This document shows, piece by piece, positions 16,979 to 23,778 of a stretch of DNA of 32,888 bases. A program made the position numbers and the translations under genes. Numbering within the stretch: the first letter of the stretch is position 1; every line of letters starts with the position of its first letter. A model generated the notes under the pieces. That model had not been told where the DNA came from, searched no databases, and saw only the letters and a program-made list of their open reading frames with translations. Source of the DNA: Gammaproteobacteria bacterium (GTDB lineage: Bacteria; Pseudomonadota; Gammaproteobacteria; Ga0077536); contig JAURHQ010000018.1 of assembly GCA_030833185.1 (NCBI GenBank), forward strand, positions 1 to 32,888. The letters are read 5' to 3'.

Positions 16979-17776
16979 ATGGCCAACGATCCTTTTGCCA
17001 GTTTCAAGGCTGCCCAGCGTGAAGGCTGGGCGCTCTTCGCGCCGCTCGAAACCCTGACCACGCCGCCCGCCGGGGCGCTGGTTGCATTTGCCGGTGTGAG
17101 GCCGGGACAGGCCGTGCTGGACGTCGCCTGCGGCACCGGCGTGGTGGCGGTGAGCGCGGCCCGCGTCGGCGCGCGGGTCAAGGCGCTGGATCTGGCGCCC
17201 GCCCTGCTCGCCCGGGCGCGCCAGAATGCCGAGGTCGCCGGCGTTGCGATTGAGTTCACCGAAGGTGACGTCGAAGCCCTGCCCTACCCGGACGCGAGCT
17301 TCGACGTGGTGCTGAGCCAGTTCGGCCACATGTTCGGCCCGCGGCCGGCGGTGACCGTGGCCGAGATGCTGCGGGTGCTGAAGCCCGGCGGGCGAATCGC
17401 CTTCAACACCTGGCCGCCGGAGCTCTTCACCGGGCTGATGTTCGCGCTGGTTTCGCGCTATGTGGCGCCGCCGCCGGACGTGCCGCCCACCGTCTTGTGG
17501 GGCGACCCCTCGGTGGTGCGGGAGCGCTTGGGCGATGCGGTTGAGGCGCTCGAGTTTGACCGCGAGATCATGCTGACGCCCTGCCTCAGCCCACAGCACT
17601 ACCGCGCCACCATCGAAGGCACGGCAGCGCCCTTGCTAAAGCTGGTGCAAAGCCTGAGCGGCGAGCCGGCGAAGCTCGCCCAGTTCCGGGCGGAACTGGA
17701 AGCGCTGATTGCCCGCTTTAACAAACAGAACGTGCTGCTTCAGCATTTTCTGCAGACGCGCGCGATCAAGCGCTGA
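16979..17776 (+). CDS. Class I SAM-dependent methyltransferase (UbiE/arsenite-MT-like fold)
   Basis: A 265-residue methyltransferase. SAM-binding motif I is VLDVACGTGVVAV at about residues 44-56, motif II KALDLAPALL, and post-motifs EGDVEALPYPDASFDVVLSQFG and EMLRVLKPGGRIAFNTW follow the Methyltransf_11/25 pattern. GGAGG precedes ATG 16979. The acceptor is unknown; it is divergent from the efflux operon and could modify a pump substrate, but nothing in the sequence shows this. Confidence 0.88.
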   Translation: MANDPFASFKAAQREGWALFAPLETLTTPPAGALVAFAGVRPGQAVLDVACGTGVVAVSAARVGARVKALDLAPALLARARQNAEVAGVAIEFTEGDVEALPYPDASFDVVLSQFGHMFGPRPAVTVAEMLRVLKPGGRIAFNTWPPELFTGLMFALVSRYVAPPPDVPPTVLWGDPSVVRERLGDAVEALEFDREIMLTPCLSPQHYRATIEGTAAPLLKLVQSLSGEPAKLAQFRAELEALIARFNKQNVLLQHFLQTRAIKR

Positions 17777-17783
17777 GGCCGTC

Positions 17784-17815
17784 AAGCGTCCGCCGGGCAG
17801 CCCCCGGCGGCGCTT
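17784..17815. terminator. Bidirectional hairpin between convergent genes
   Basis: The 5' arm AAGCG plus CCGCCGGG (one bulged T between them) pairs with CCCGGCGG plus CGCTT across a 5-base loop. This gives a 13-pair GC-rich stem placed exactly between the methyltransferase stop and the stop of the converging SDR. No T-run follows. Confidence 0.55.
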
Positions 17816-18539
17816 ACCAGGGCTCGCTTTTAGAGCGCAAATCGAGCTCGAACGTCCAGGCCCGCGCCGGCTGCTGGTGCAGAAACCAGTAGGCGTCGGC
17901 CAGCCCGTTCAGATCAATCAGCCGCTCGCCCGCTTCTTCGGCGAAAGACGGAAAGCGCTTGCGCAGCGTTTCGCCGTCGATGCCGCCGTCCACCACCACG
18001 TGCGCGACGTGCAGGCCGTCGGGGCCACATTCCTTGGCCAAGGCCTGTGCCAGCAGGCGTAGCCCGCCTTTCGCAGCGTTGAAGGCGCCAAAGCCGGCGC
18101 GACCACGCAGCGAGGCGCTGGCGCCGGTAAAGATCAGCGTGCCGCCACCGGGCAGCATCCGCCGCGCCGCTTCCCGACCAAATAAAAAGCCGCCGAAGCA
18201 GCCCGTCCGCCAGGCCGCTTCGAAATAGTCGGCCGCCATCTCGGTCAAGCGTCCGGGCGTGTTGTTGCCGGCGTTGTAAACCGCGAGTTCCGGCGTGCCG
18301 CGCGCCGCCACCTGATCGAACAAGGCCTGCACGGCGTCTTCGCGGGTGACGTCGGTAACGACCGCCTCGGCGCTGCCGCCGGCGCGCTCGATGGACTCGA
18401 CCACCGCCGCCAGCCGGCTCGCGGTGCGCCCGGCCACCGTCACGTGCAAGCCCTCGCGCGCTGCCCGTTGGGCCACCGCCGCGCCCAAGCCGTTCACCGC
18501 ACCCACGCCGATCACCACGGCGGTCCTCTGTTTAGACAT
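17814..18539 (-). CDS. Atypical short-chain dehydrogenase (catalytic Tyr replaced by Phe)
   Basis: A 241-residue SDR-fold protein. The glycine-rich motif IGVGAVNGLG (10-19) and the YNAG motif (about 88-91) are present, and Ser141 is in TGASAS. The YxxxK motif instead reads FNAAK, with Phe153 in the Tyr position and Lys157 kept. A related SDR subgroup ending with an HVAHVVVDGGID segment commonly has this replacement, so this looks like family divergence rather than damage. It may bind NAD(P) without classical dehydrogenase chemistry. The chosen ATG 18539 has GAGGAG upstream. Its promoter region overlaps the PHO-box-like repeats at 18575-18603. Confidence 0.82.
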   Translation of the reverse strand: MSKQRTAVVIGVGAVNGLGAAVAQRAAREGLHVTVAGRTASRLAAVVESIERAGGSAEAVVTDVTREDAVQALFDQVAARGTPELAVYNAGNNTPGRLTEMAADYFEAAWRTGCFGGFLFGREAARRMLPGGGTLIFTGASASLRGRAGFGAFNAAKGGLRLLAQALAKECGPDGLHVAHVVVDGGIDGETLRKRFPSFAEEAGERLIDLNGLADAYWFLHQQPARAWTFELDLRSKSEPW

Positions 18540-18574
18540 CTGTCGACTCCTCAAGAAAAATCCGGCGATGCGGG

Positions 18575-18603
18575 CTGTCACAAACGTGCAACCTCACCGT
18601 CAT
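18575..18603 (+). promoter_or_regulatory. Candidate PHO box (three half-sites) upstream of the glycosyltransferase
   Basis: Three 7-base half-sites lie in strict 11-base register: CTGTCAC (18575-18581), GTGCAAC (18586-18592) and CCGTCAT (18597-18603). Each gap is 4 bases (AAAC, CTCA). This is the architecture of PhoB-binding PHO boxes (consensus half-site CTGTCAT). A weak -10-like TAGAAC is at 18606-18611. The site faces the glycosyltransferase at 18726 but also lies 36 bases from the divergent SDR start. Confidence 0.6.
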
Positions 18604-18725
18604 GGTAGAACAACACGCACGGCCCAAGCTTGCGGTGTGATTGACCTCCTCGCCAGCCCACTCTCTTGCGCCCTGCCGGCGCCGCATACGCGCCAGCGCG
18701 CCCCCACTTCAGGTCGCGGCTCGGC

Positions 18726-19778
18726 ATGCGCATAGCCCTCGTCACCGACGCCTGGCAGCCGCAGGTCAACGGCGTGGTGCGCACGCTAAACACCACGCTG
18801 CAGCATCTGACGCTGGCCGGCCACACGGTGACGGCGATCACCCCGCTCGATTTCAACACCATGCCCTGCCCGACCTATCCGGACATCCGGCTGGCGCTGT
18901 GGCCGGCGCGCGGGGTGGCGCGTCGGCTTGAGGCGTTCGCGCCCGAGGCCATTCACATCGCGACCGAAGGACCGCTGGGCCTCGCCGCTCGACGCTACTG
19001 TCTGCGCCACGGCCTGCCCTTCACGACGTCTTTCCACACGCAGTTTCCCGAATACATCCGGCTGCGCGCGCCCGTTCCGATAGCCTGGACCTACGCGTTG
19101 CTGCGTCGCTTCCACGCCCCGGCGGTGCGCACCATGGTGCCGACGCCCGGCCAGCGCGACAAACTTCTCGCGCGCGGCTTCGAGAATCTCCGCCTGTGGT
19201 CGCGCGGCGTGGATACGACGATCTTCAATCCCGACGACCCGGTTCATTACGACCTGCCGCGACCCATCGCGATTTACATGGGGCGCGTGGCGGTGGAAAA
19301 GAACATCGAGGCGTTTCTCGATTTACCGCTGGCCGGTAGCAAGTTGGTCATCGGCGATGGGCCGGATCTGGAACGGCTGCGCGCGCGCTATCCGGGCTGT
19401 CACTTCACAGGCCCCAAGTTTGGCCGGGAACTGGCGCGGCATCTGGCCGGCGGCGACGTATTCGTCTTTCCCAGCCGCACCGATACCTTTGGGCTGGTGT
19501 TGCTTGAGGCCATGGCCTGCGGGCTGCCGGTGGCGGCCTTCCCGGTCCAAGGGCCGGTCGACGTCGTAACGCAGGGTGAAACCGGTGTGCTGTCCGAAGA
19601 TCTCGGCGCGGCGGTGAGGCAAGCGCTGGGGCTATCGCGCGAAGCCTGTCTGGCGCTGGCGCGAAGCTATTCCTGGACGCGCTGCACGGCAGATTTTGCC
19701 TCGTATCTGGCGCCGTTCGACGCGCCCCACAGCCCCGTCCGCGACGCCAGCGCGCTGGTTCCCGAGCGAACCGCATAG
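18726..19778 (+). CDS. GT4-type glycosyltransferase, likely lipid (diacylglycerol) glycosyltransferase
   Basis: A 350-residue GT-B glycosyltransferase of family 4. The N-terminal domain begins MRIALVTDAWQPQVNGVVRT. The donor-domain motifs are GRVAVEKN (186-193) and a D-x7-E version of the EX7E motif, D253 to E261 in DTFGLVLLEAMACG. The segment RTMVPTPGQRDKLLARGF followed by WSRGVDT is typical of the glycosyltransferases found beside plcP, which glycosylate diacylglycerol in phosphate-starved bacteria. ATG 18726 begins the conserved N-terminus. No membrane segments, so probably peripheral on the inner membrane. The acceptor diacylglycerol is inferred from context; a mannosyltransferase role on another lipid is possible. 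Its 3' end overlaps the convergent HAD gene by 112 bases. Confidence 0.82.
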   Translation: MRIALVTDAWQPQVNGVVRTLNTTLQHLTLAGHTVTAITPLDFNTMPCPTYPDIRLALWPARGVARRLEAFAPEAIHIATEGPLGLAARRYCLRHGLPFTTSFHTQFPEYIRLRAPVPIAWTYALLRRFHAPAVRTMVPTPGQRDKLLARGFENLRLWSRGVDTTIFNPDDPVHYDLPRPIAIYMGRVAVEKNIEAFLDLPLAGSKLVIGDGPDLERLRARYPGCHFTGPKFGRELARHLAGGDVFVFPSRTDTFGLVLLEAMACGLPVAAFPVQGPVDVVTQGETGVLSEDLGAAVRQALGLSREACLALARSYSWTRCTADFASYLAPFDAPHSPVRDASALVPERTA

Positions 19779-20437
19779 GGCGCCAGACGCGCGGCCAGCG
19801 CGGCCGCCATGCTCGAGGGCTCGTCGTAAATCTGCGCCGCCGGCACCTCACCCTTCAGTTCCAGCCGTTCGCGCGTATCAAAGCCATAGCTCGCCATCAG
19901 GCACTCGTAACCCGCCGCGACGCCGGCCGTGTAGTCGCCCACCTCGTCGGCCGCCAGCAGGTTTTCAACGTAACGCGTGCTGCGCATACCGGCCAGCACT
20001 TCGCCTTTTTTGACGCCCACCGGCAGCGGAATCACAAAATCGAGATGCGCTTCCTGCACGCCGCTGCGCGCCAGCACGGCGCGGATCACGGGCCCCGGGT
20101 TGAGCGCGTAGTTGCGGCTCAACACGCCGCAGTGAATCTGCGGATTGGCGATCATCTCGTTCAGTAGCGGCACGTACTCCGCATGGACGGCCGCGGCTTC
20201 CGCGTAGTACTCGGTCAAGCGCTCGCGCAAACGGCGAGTCTTTGGCAGCGAGAAGCCGACCAGATTGTTCAGCAACTCGCGGCCACCACCGAGGTACTTG
20301 AGAAACTTGCGACGATTCTTGAAGCGCAGTTCGTCGCCCACATCCAGCCCGAAGCTCGCCATGGTGTCGCGCAGGATGGCGTAGGAATTCACCAGAAAGC
20401 CGTCGAAATCGAGCACCATCAACAAGCGTTTTTTCAT
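19667..20437 (-). CDS. HAD-superfamily hydrolase, likely phosphatase
   Basis: A 256-residue HAD hydrolase. All four motifs are visible: motif I DFDGFLV with D10 and D12, motif II SRN (Ser107), motif III Lys in GVKKGE (143-144), and motif IV ADEVGDYTAG (D164, D168). The fold is that of phosphoglycolate-phosphatase-like enzymes, with a helical cap between motifs I and II. The last 35 or so residues look non-conserved and lie in the region overlapping the glycosyltransferase. ATG 20437 is preceded on its own strand by PHO-box-like repeats. Its location suggests it releases phosphate from a small phospho-compound during phosphate starvation; the substrate is unknown. Confidence 0.75.
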   Translation of the reverse strand: MKKRLLMVLDFDGFLVNSYAILRDTMASFGLDVGDELRFKNRRKFLKYLGGGRELLNNLVGFSLPKTRRLRERLTEYYAEAAAVHAEYVPLLNEMIANPQIHCGVLSRNYALNPGPVIRAVLARSGVQEAHLDFVIPLPVGVKKGEVLAGMRSTRYVENLLAADEVGDYTAGVAAGYECLMASYGFDTRERLELKGEVPAAQIYDEPSSMAAALAARLAPYAVRSGTSALASRTGLWGASNGARYEAKSAVQRVQE

Positions 20438-20483
20438 GCGGGCGGTCTCTGCATCAGATGGGCGTCAATGCTCCGTGGTCGGT

Positions 20484-20501
20484 GTTGCATGGCCGTGACA
20501 G
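20484..20501 (-). promoter_or_regulatory. Candidate PHO box upstream of the HAD phosphatase
   Basis: On the minus strand, CTGTCAC (20495-20501) and ATGCAAC (20484-20490) are separated by 4 bases, the 7+4+7 layout of a PHO box. This pair closely resembles the CTGTCAC/GTGCAAC pair in front of the glycosyltransferase. It lies 46 bases upstream of the HAD start. Confidence 0.6.
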
Positions 20502-20514
20502 CGCAGGGACTTTG

Positions 20515-20554
20515 CCGTCACGCCGGCGACGCATCCCCGTCACGCCGATGTCAC
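20515..20554 (+). promoter_or_regulatory. Candidate tandem PHO boxes upstream of btaA-btaB-plcP
   Basis: Half-sites lie at 11-base steps: CCGTCAC (20515-20521), a weak GCGACGC (20526-20532), CCGTCAC (20537-20543) and ATGTCAC (20548-20554). The last two form a clear 7+4+7 PHO box. A weak -10-like TAGCGT follows 10 bases after the last half-site, as PhoB-dependent promoters usually show. The predicted transcript would start before the GTG at 20621. Confidence 0.65.
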
Positions 20555-20620
20555 GCATAAGCCCTAGCGTTGCCCCCCGAAGTGACCGCGCGGCGGCACG
20601 CGAGAGAGGAACGCAGACCG

Positions 20621-21814
20621 GTGACGCCGTTGACTGTTCGCGACCGCATTGATCAGTCGGTCTTCAACGCGATCTACTCGCGATCGCTGGTCTACAACAC
20701 CTGCTGGGAAGATCCGGCAGTCGACCGCCAGGCGCTGGCCCTGACGCCGGACGACACGATGCTGGTGATCACCAGCGCCGGCTGCAACGTGCTGGACTAC
20801 GCGCTGACCGGCGTGCGCAAGATTTTTGCGGTGGACGCCAATCCCCGGCAGAACGCGCTGCTGGAGCTGAAAATGGCCGGCATCCGGCGCCTCGCGCATC
20901 GCGACTTCTTCCGCATTTTTGGCGACGGCCATCATCCCGAGTTCAACAGCATCTACCACGAGTTGCTGCGCCCGGTGCTCTCGCCCGCCGCACGCGCCTG
21001 CTGGGATACGCGCACGGCGTGGTTTTCCGGGCAGCACGGCGGTTTTTACTTTCACGGGCTGTCGGGCATCGTCGCGCGGCTCTTTCGCGGCTATCTGCGC
21101 CTGCGTCCCACGCTGGCGCGTCACATTGACGAACTGTTTGAGGCGTCGACGCTGGACGCCCAGCGCGAGATCTACACCGCACGCATCGCGCCGCGCCTGT
21201 GGACCCGCCCGGTCAACTGGGCCCTGTCGCGGCAGCTGACGCTGTCCTTGCTCGGCGTGCCGCATCCCCAACGGCGCGAAGTGGTGGCGCAGCACAGCGC
21301 GGGCGTCGCTGGATTTGTGCGGGATTCGCTGGACTTCCTCGCGCATCACCTGCCGTTTCGCGACAACTATTTCTACGCCGTGTATGTGCAGGGCCGCTAT
21401 CGACCCGACTGCTGCCCGGAATACCTGAAGCCCGCCCAGTTTGCGCGCCTCAAAGCCGGACTGGTCGATAGCATCGAGCCGCATACCAGCACGGTGACCG
21501 CGTTCCTCGAGTCCAACCCCACGCCAATCTCACGCTTTGTGCTGCTCGATCATATGGACTGGATGAGCTCCTACCTGCCGCAGGCGCTGGCGGAAGAATG
21601 GGCGGCGATCTTCGCGCGCGCCACGCCCGAGGCGCGGATCATTTTTCGCAGCGCGCACGCCGAGCCGCGCTACCTGGCGAACATTCAGTTGCCCCATAAC
21701 GGACCCGCGGTGCGCGACCTTCTACGCTTTGATCCGCAGCGCGCGCGTGCGCTGACGCGGCAAGACCGCGTGCATACCTATGCGGGTTTCCATATTGCCG
21801 ACGTGGCGGTGTGA
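20621..21814 (+). CDS. btaA: BtaA, S-adenosylmethionine:diacylglycerol 3-amino-3-carboxypropyltransferase
   Basis: A 397-residue DUF3419/BtaA family protein. It transfers the 3-amino-3-carboxypropyl group of SAM to diacylglycerol, giving diacylglyceryl homoserine, the first step of betaine lipid (DGTS) synthesis at the inner membrane. The N-terminal YNTCWEDPAVD (25-35) and the nucleotide-binding-like VITSAGCNVLDYAL with VDANP (71-75) are family marks; late signature LLDHMDWMSSYLP matches too. GTG 20621 is chosen because AGGA precedes it and the predicted PHO promoter would start downstream of earlier in-frame codons. btaB follows with no gap. Confidence 0.93.
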   Translation: MTPLTVRDRIDQSVFNAIYSRSLVYNTCWEDPAVDRQALALTPDDTMLVITSAGCNVLDYALTGVRKIFAVDANPRQNALLELKMAGIRRLAHRDFFRIFGDGHHPEFNSIYHELLRPVLSPAARACWDTRTAWFSGQHGGFYFHGLSGIVARLFRGYLRLRPTLARHIDELFEASTLDAQREIYTARIAPRLWTRPVNWALSRQLTLSLLGVPHPQRREVVAQHSAGVAGFVRDSLDFLAHHLPFRDNYFYAVYVQGRYRPDCCPEYLKPAQFARLKAGLVDSIEPHTSTVTAFLESNPTPISRFVLLDHMDWMSSYLPQALAEEWAAIFARATPEARIIFRSAHAEPRYLANIQLPHNGPAVRDLLRFDPQRARALTRQDRVHTYAGFHIADVAV

Positions 21815-22543
21815 ATGCGCGATTTGGCTGAACTACGGGTGCTCTGGCAGCTGCTGCGCGGCATGCCGGCGGCCGGCAGCCACGCCGAACGCCTCGAGCG
21901 CTTCTACGCGCCGCAGGCCGCGCGCTACGACAGCTTTCGCGAGCGCCTGCTGCACGGGCGGCAGACATTGATTGATGCGCTCGATTTCCAGCCCGGTGAG
22001 CGGGTCGCAGAACTCGGCGCCGGCACCGGCTGCAATGTGCGCTGGTACGCAGACCGTCGCGCACAGTTGCAACACCTGACGCTGGTCGACCTTTGCCCTG
22101 CCCTGCTGGTGCAGGCCCGCACACGCGCCGCGGACTGGGCAAACACGCACGTCATCGAAGCTGACGTCACGCAATGGCAGCCCGCAGCGCCGCTCGACAA
22201 GGTCTATTTTTCCTACGCCCTGACCATGATCCCGTTCTGGCAAGCGGCGATCGAGAACGCCATCGCGATGCTGAAGCCCGGCGGGCTCCTTGGGGTGGTC
22301 GACTTTTATATCGCAGAGGCCCAGCCCGCGGCCGGCCTTGCGCGGCATCCGGCCTGGCAGCGCTGGCTGTGGCCGCGCTGGTTTGCCCACGACGGCGTGT
22401 GCCTGTCGCCGGCGCATCTGCCGTATCTGCGCGGACGTCTCGCGCCGGTGGTGTTGCAGGAAGGGCGCGGCAGCCTGCCGTGGCTGCCGGGTCTTCGCGT
22501 GCCCTACTACGTGTTTGTGGGCCGTAAATTGGGCGCCGGCTGA
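21815..22543 (+). CDS. btaB: BtaB, SAM-dependent N-methyltransferase of betaine lipid synthesis
   Basis: A 242-residue class I methyltransferase. SAM motif I ELGAGTG (66-72) and a motif IV-like region VYFSYALTMIPFW followed by LKPGGLLGVVDFY are visible. BtaB methylates diacylglyceryl homoserine three times to diacylglyceryl-N,N,N-trimethylhomoserine. Its ATG directly follows the btaA TGA, and its own TGA overlaps the plcP ATG by one base. The assignment depends on homology pattern plus this linkage to btaA. Confidence 0.92.
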   Translation: MRDLAELRVLWQLLRGMPAAGSHAERLERFYAPQAARYDSFRERLLHGRQTLIDALDFQPGERVAELGAGTGCNVRWYADRRAQLQHLTLVDLCPALLVQARTRAADWANTHVIEADVTQWQPAAPLDKVYFSYALTMIPFWQAAIENAIAMLKPGGLLGVVDFYIAEAQPAAGLARHPAWQRWLWPRWFAHDGVCLSPAHLPYLRGRLAPVVLQEGRGSLPWLPGLRVPYYVFVGRKLGAG

Positions 22544-23346
22544 TGGAACGCGTACGCGCCATTTTTCTCTCCGACATCCATCTGGGCACCCGCGCCTGTC
22601 AGGCCGGCCGGCTGCTCGCCTTCCTGCGCGATCACGAGGCCGAGCAGATTTATCTGGTGGGTGACATTGTCGATTTCTGGTCGATGAAGCGCGGCGTCGC
22701 CTGGTCGGCGGAACAGAACACCTTCGTGCAGAAAATGTTGAAGCGCGCCCGCCACGGCGTTGATGTGGTGCTGGTGCCGGGCAACCACGATGAACTGCTG
22801 CGCGAGCACGTGGGGCTTTCCTTCGGCAATATCCGGCTGGAAAGCGAAACCGTCCACACCGCCGCCGATGGCCGGCGCTATCTCGTCCTGCATGGCGATG
22901 TGTTTGACGACGCCACGCGCTATTCGCGCTGGCTTAAAGCCCTGGGCGATTCCGGCTATGAGTTCATGATGTGGCTGCAGGGCATGGTCTGCCGCGTGCG
23001 CCAGCGGCTTGGGCTGGCGCGGCACTGGTCGCTTGCGGCCTACGTGAAGCAGCACATCGGCAGCGCGCTGCGGTTTATCGCCGAGTTCGAGTCCCTTGCG
23101 GTGACGCATGCGGCCGAGCGTGGGTTTGACGGCATCATCTGCGGCCACATTCATGCGGCAGCCTGCCGGCTCGACGGCGGCGTGCGCTATCTCAACTGCG
23201 GCGACTGGGTAGATAACTGCTCGGCCATCGTCGAGCATCTGGACGGACGCTTCGAGCTGAAACGCATGGACGGCGTCGCGCCAATGGCACCGGCCAACGA
23301 TGCTGTCCTCGACTTGAAACAGGTCTGGCGTCGCCTGCGCGATTAG
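22543..23346 (+). CDS. plcP: PlcP-type metallophosphoesterase (phospholipase C, phosphate-starvation)
   Basis: A 267-residue calcineurin-like metallophosphoesterase. Metal ligand motifs are complete: SDIHLG (D11, H13), GDIVDFW (D41), GNHDE (N81, H82), LHGD (H117) and GHIH (H202, H204). The family is often annotated as UDP-2,3-diacylglucosamine pyrophosphatase because of similarity to LpxH. The segment FLSDIHLGTRACQ and the btaAB linkage point instead to PlcP, which cleaves membrane phospholipids to diacylglycerol under phosphate limitation. It ends in TAG 23344-23346, overlapping the stop of the converging small gene. Confidence 0.88.
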   Translation: MERVRAIFLSDIHLGTRACQAGRLLAFLRDHEAEQIYLVGDIVDFWSMKRGVAWSAEQNTFVQKMLKRARHGVDVVLVPGNHDELLREHVGLSFGNIRLESETVHTAADGRRYLVLHGDVFDDATRYSRWLKALGDSGYEFMMWLQGMVCRVRQRLGLARHWSLAAYVKQHIGSALRFIAEFESLAVTHAAERGFDGIICGHIHAAACRLDGGVRYLNCGDWVDNCSAIVEHLDGRFELKRMDGVAPMAPANDAVLDLKQVWRRLRD

Positions 23347-23633
23347 GCGATTTCCTGCGCCGACGGCGCCCGCCACCAATTGCGCTCCACCCGCGAGAGC
23401 ACCGTGCAATCGCAGTACCCGCCGTGCGCTTTCAAATAGGCCAGCGCCGCCGTCACCGGCAGCCCGCGCGCGAGCAGAAATCGCAGCGTGGCGCTGTAGC
23501 CGTGGGCGCAAGCGCGCGTGCGCAGGTCCTGCTCCAGCACGTCGAATAAATCCAGCAGATCGCGTGGCGGCAGCGCGGGTAACGGGGGCTGCCCCGCGTG
23601 CGGCACGGGAGCAAGCAGCAGCATCTGATTCAC
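23343..23633 (-). CDS. DUF2695-family small protein
   Basis: A 96-residue protein with the C-terminal signature AHGGYCDCTVLSRVE, typical of DUF2695 (PF10905). The function is unknown. The N-terminus begins GTG AAT CAG ATG CTG, so GTG 23633 or ATG 23624 could be the start; no clear ribosome site is seen. It converges with plcP, overlapping stop codons. Confidence 0.65.
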   Translation of the reverse strand: MNQMLLLAPVPHAGQPPLPALPPRDLLDLFDVLEQDLRTRACAHGYSATLRFLLARGLPVTAALAYLKAHGGYCDCTVLSRVERNWWRAPSAQEIA

Positions 23634-23742
23634 AGGCGGTCGGTCCTCGGGTTACGCGCCGGCATCCTGCCCGGGCTGCGTTAAAAACTGTCGTGCGCGG
23701 GGTGCGCACACGGGCCGCCGAGGATGACGGAATAAAGCACCC

Positions 23743-23759
23743 GCGCCCTGATCGGGCGC
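23743..23759 (-). terminator. Hairpin downstream of the unrecognised 418-residue gene
   Basis: GCGCCC, 5-base loop, GGGCGC; on the minus strand it is followed by GGGTGCTTTATT, a weak T-rich stretch. It begins about 20 bases past the stop at 23779. The rest of 23634-23778 shows no gene. Confidence 0.4.
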
Positions 23760-23778
23760 AGGCATCCGGGTAGCGGCG

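Noticed and set aside
18602-18640. Short upstream reading of 12 residues before the glycosyltransferase
   Set aside because: No ribosome-binding site, and it overlaps the PHO-box-like repeats.
20515-20554. Short CRISPR-like or simple tandem repeat
   Set aside because: The 11-base spaced TCAC-type repeats are explained by PhoB half-sites; there are no spacers or longer repeat units.
22543-23346. LpxH (UDP-2,3-diacylglucosamine pyrophosphatase) of lipid A synthesis
   Set aside because: Same superfamily, but the btaAB operon, the PHO-box-like repeats and the TRACQ N-terminal segment fit PlcP better.
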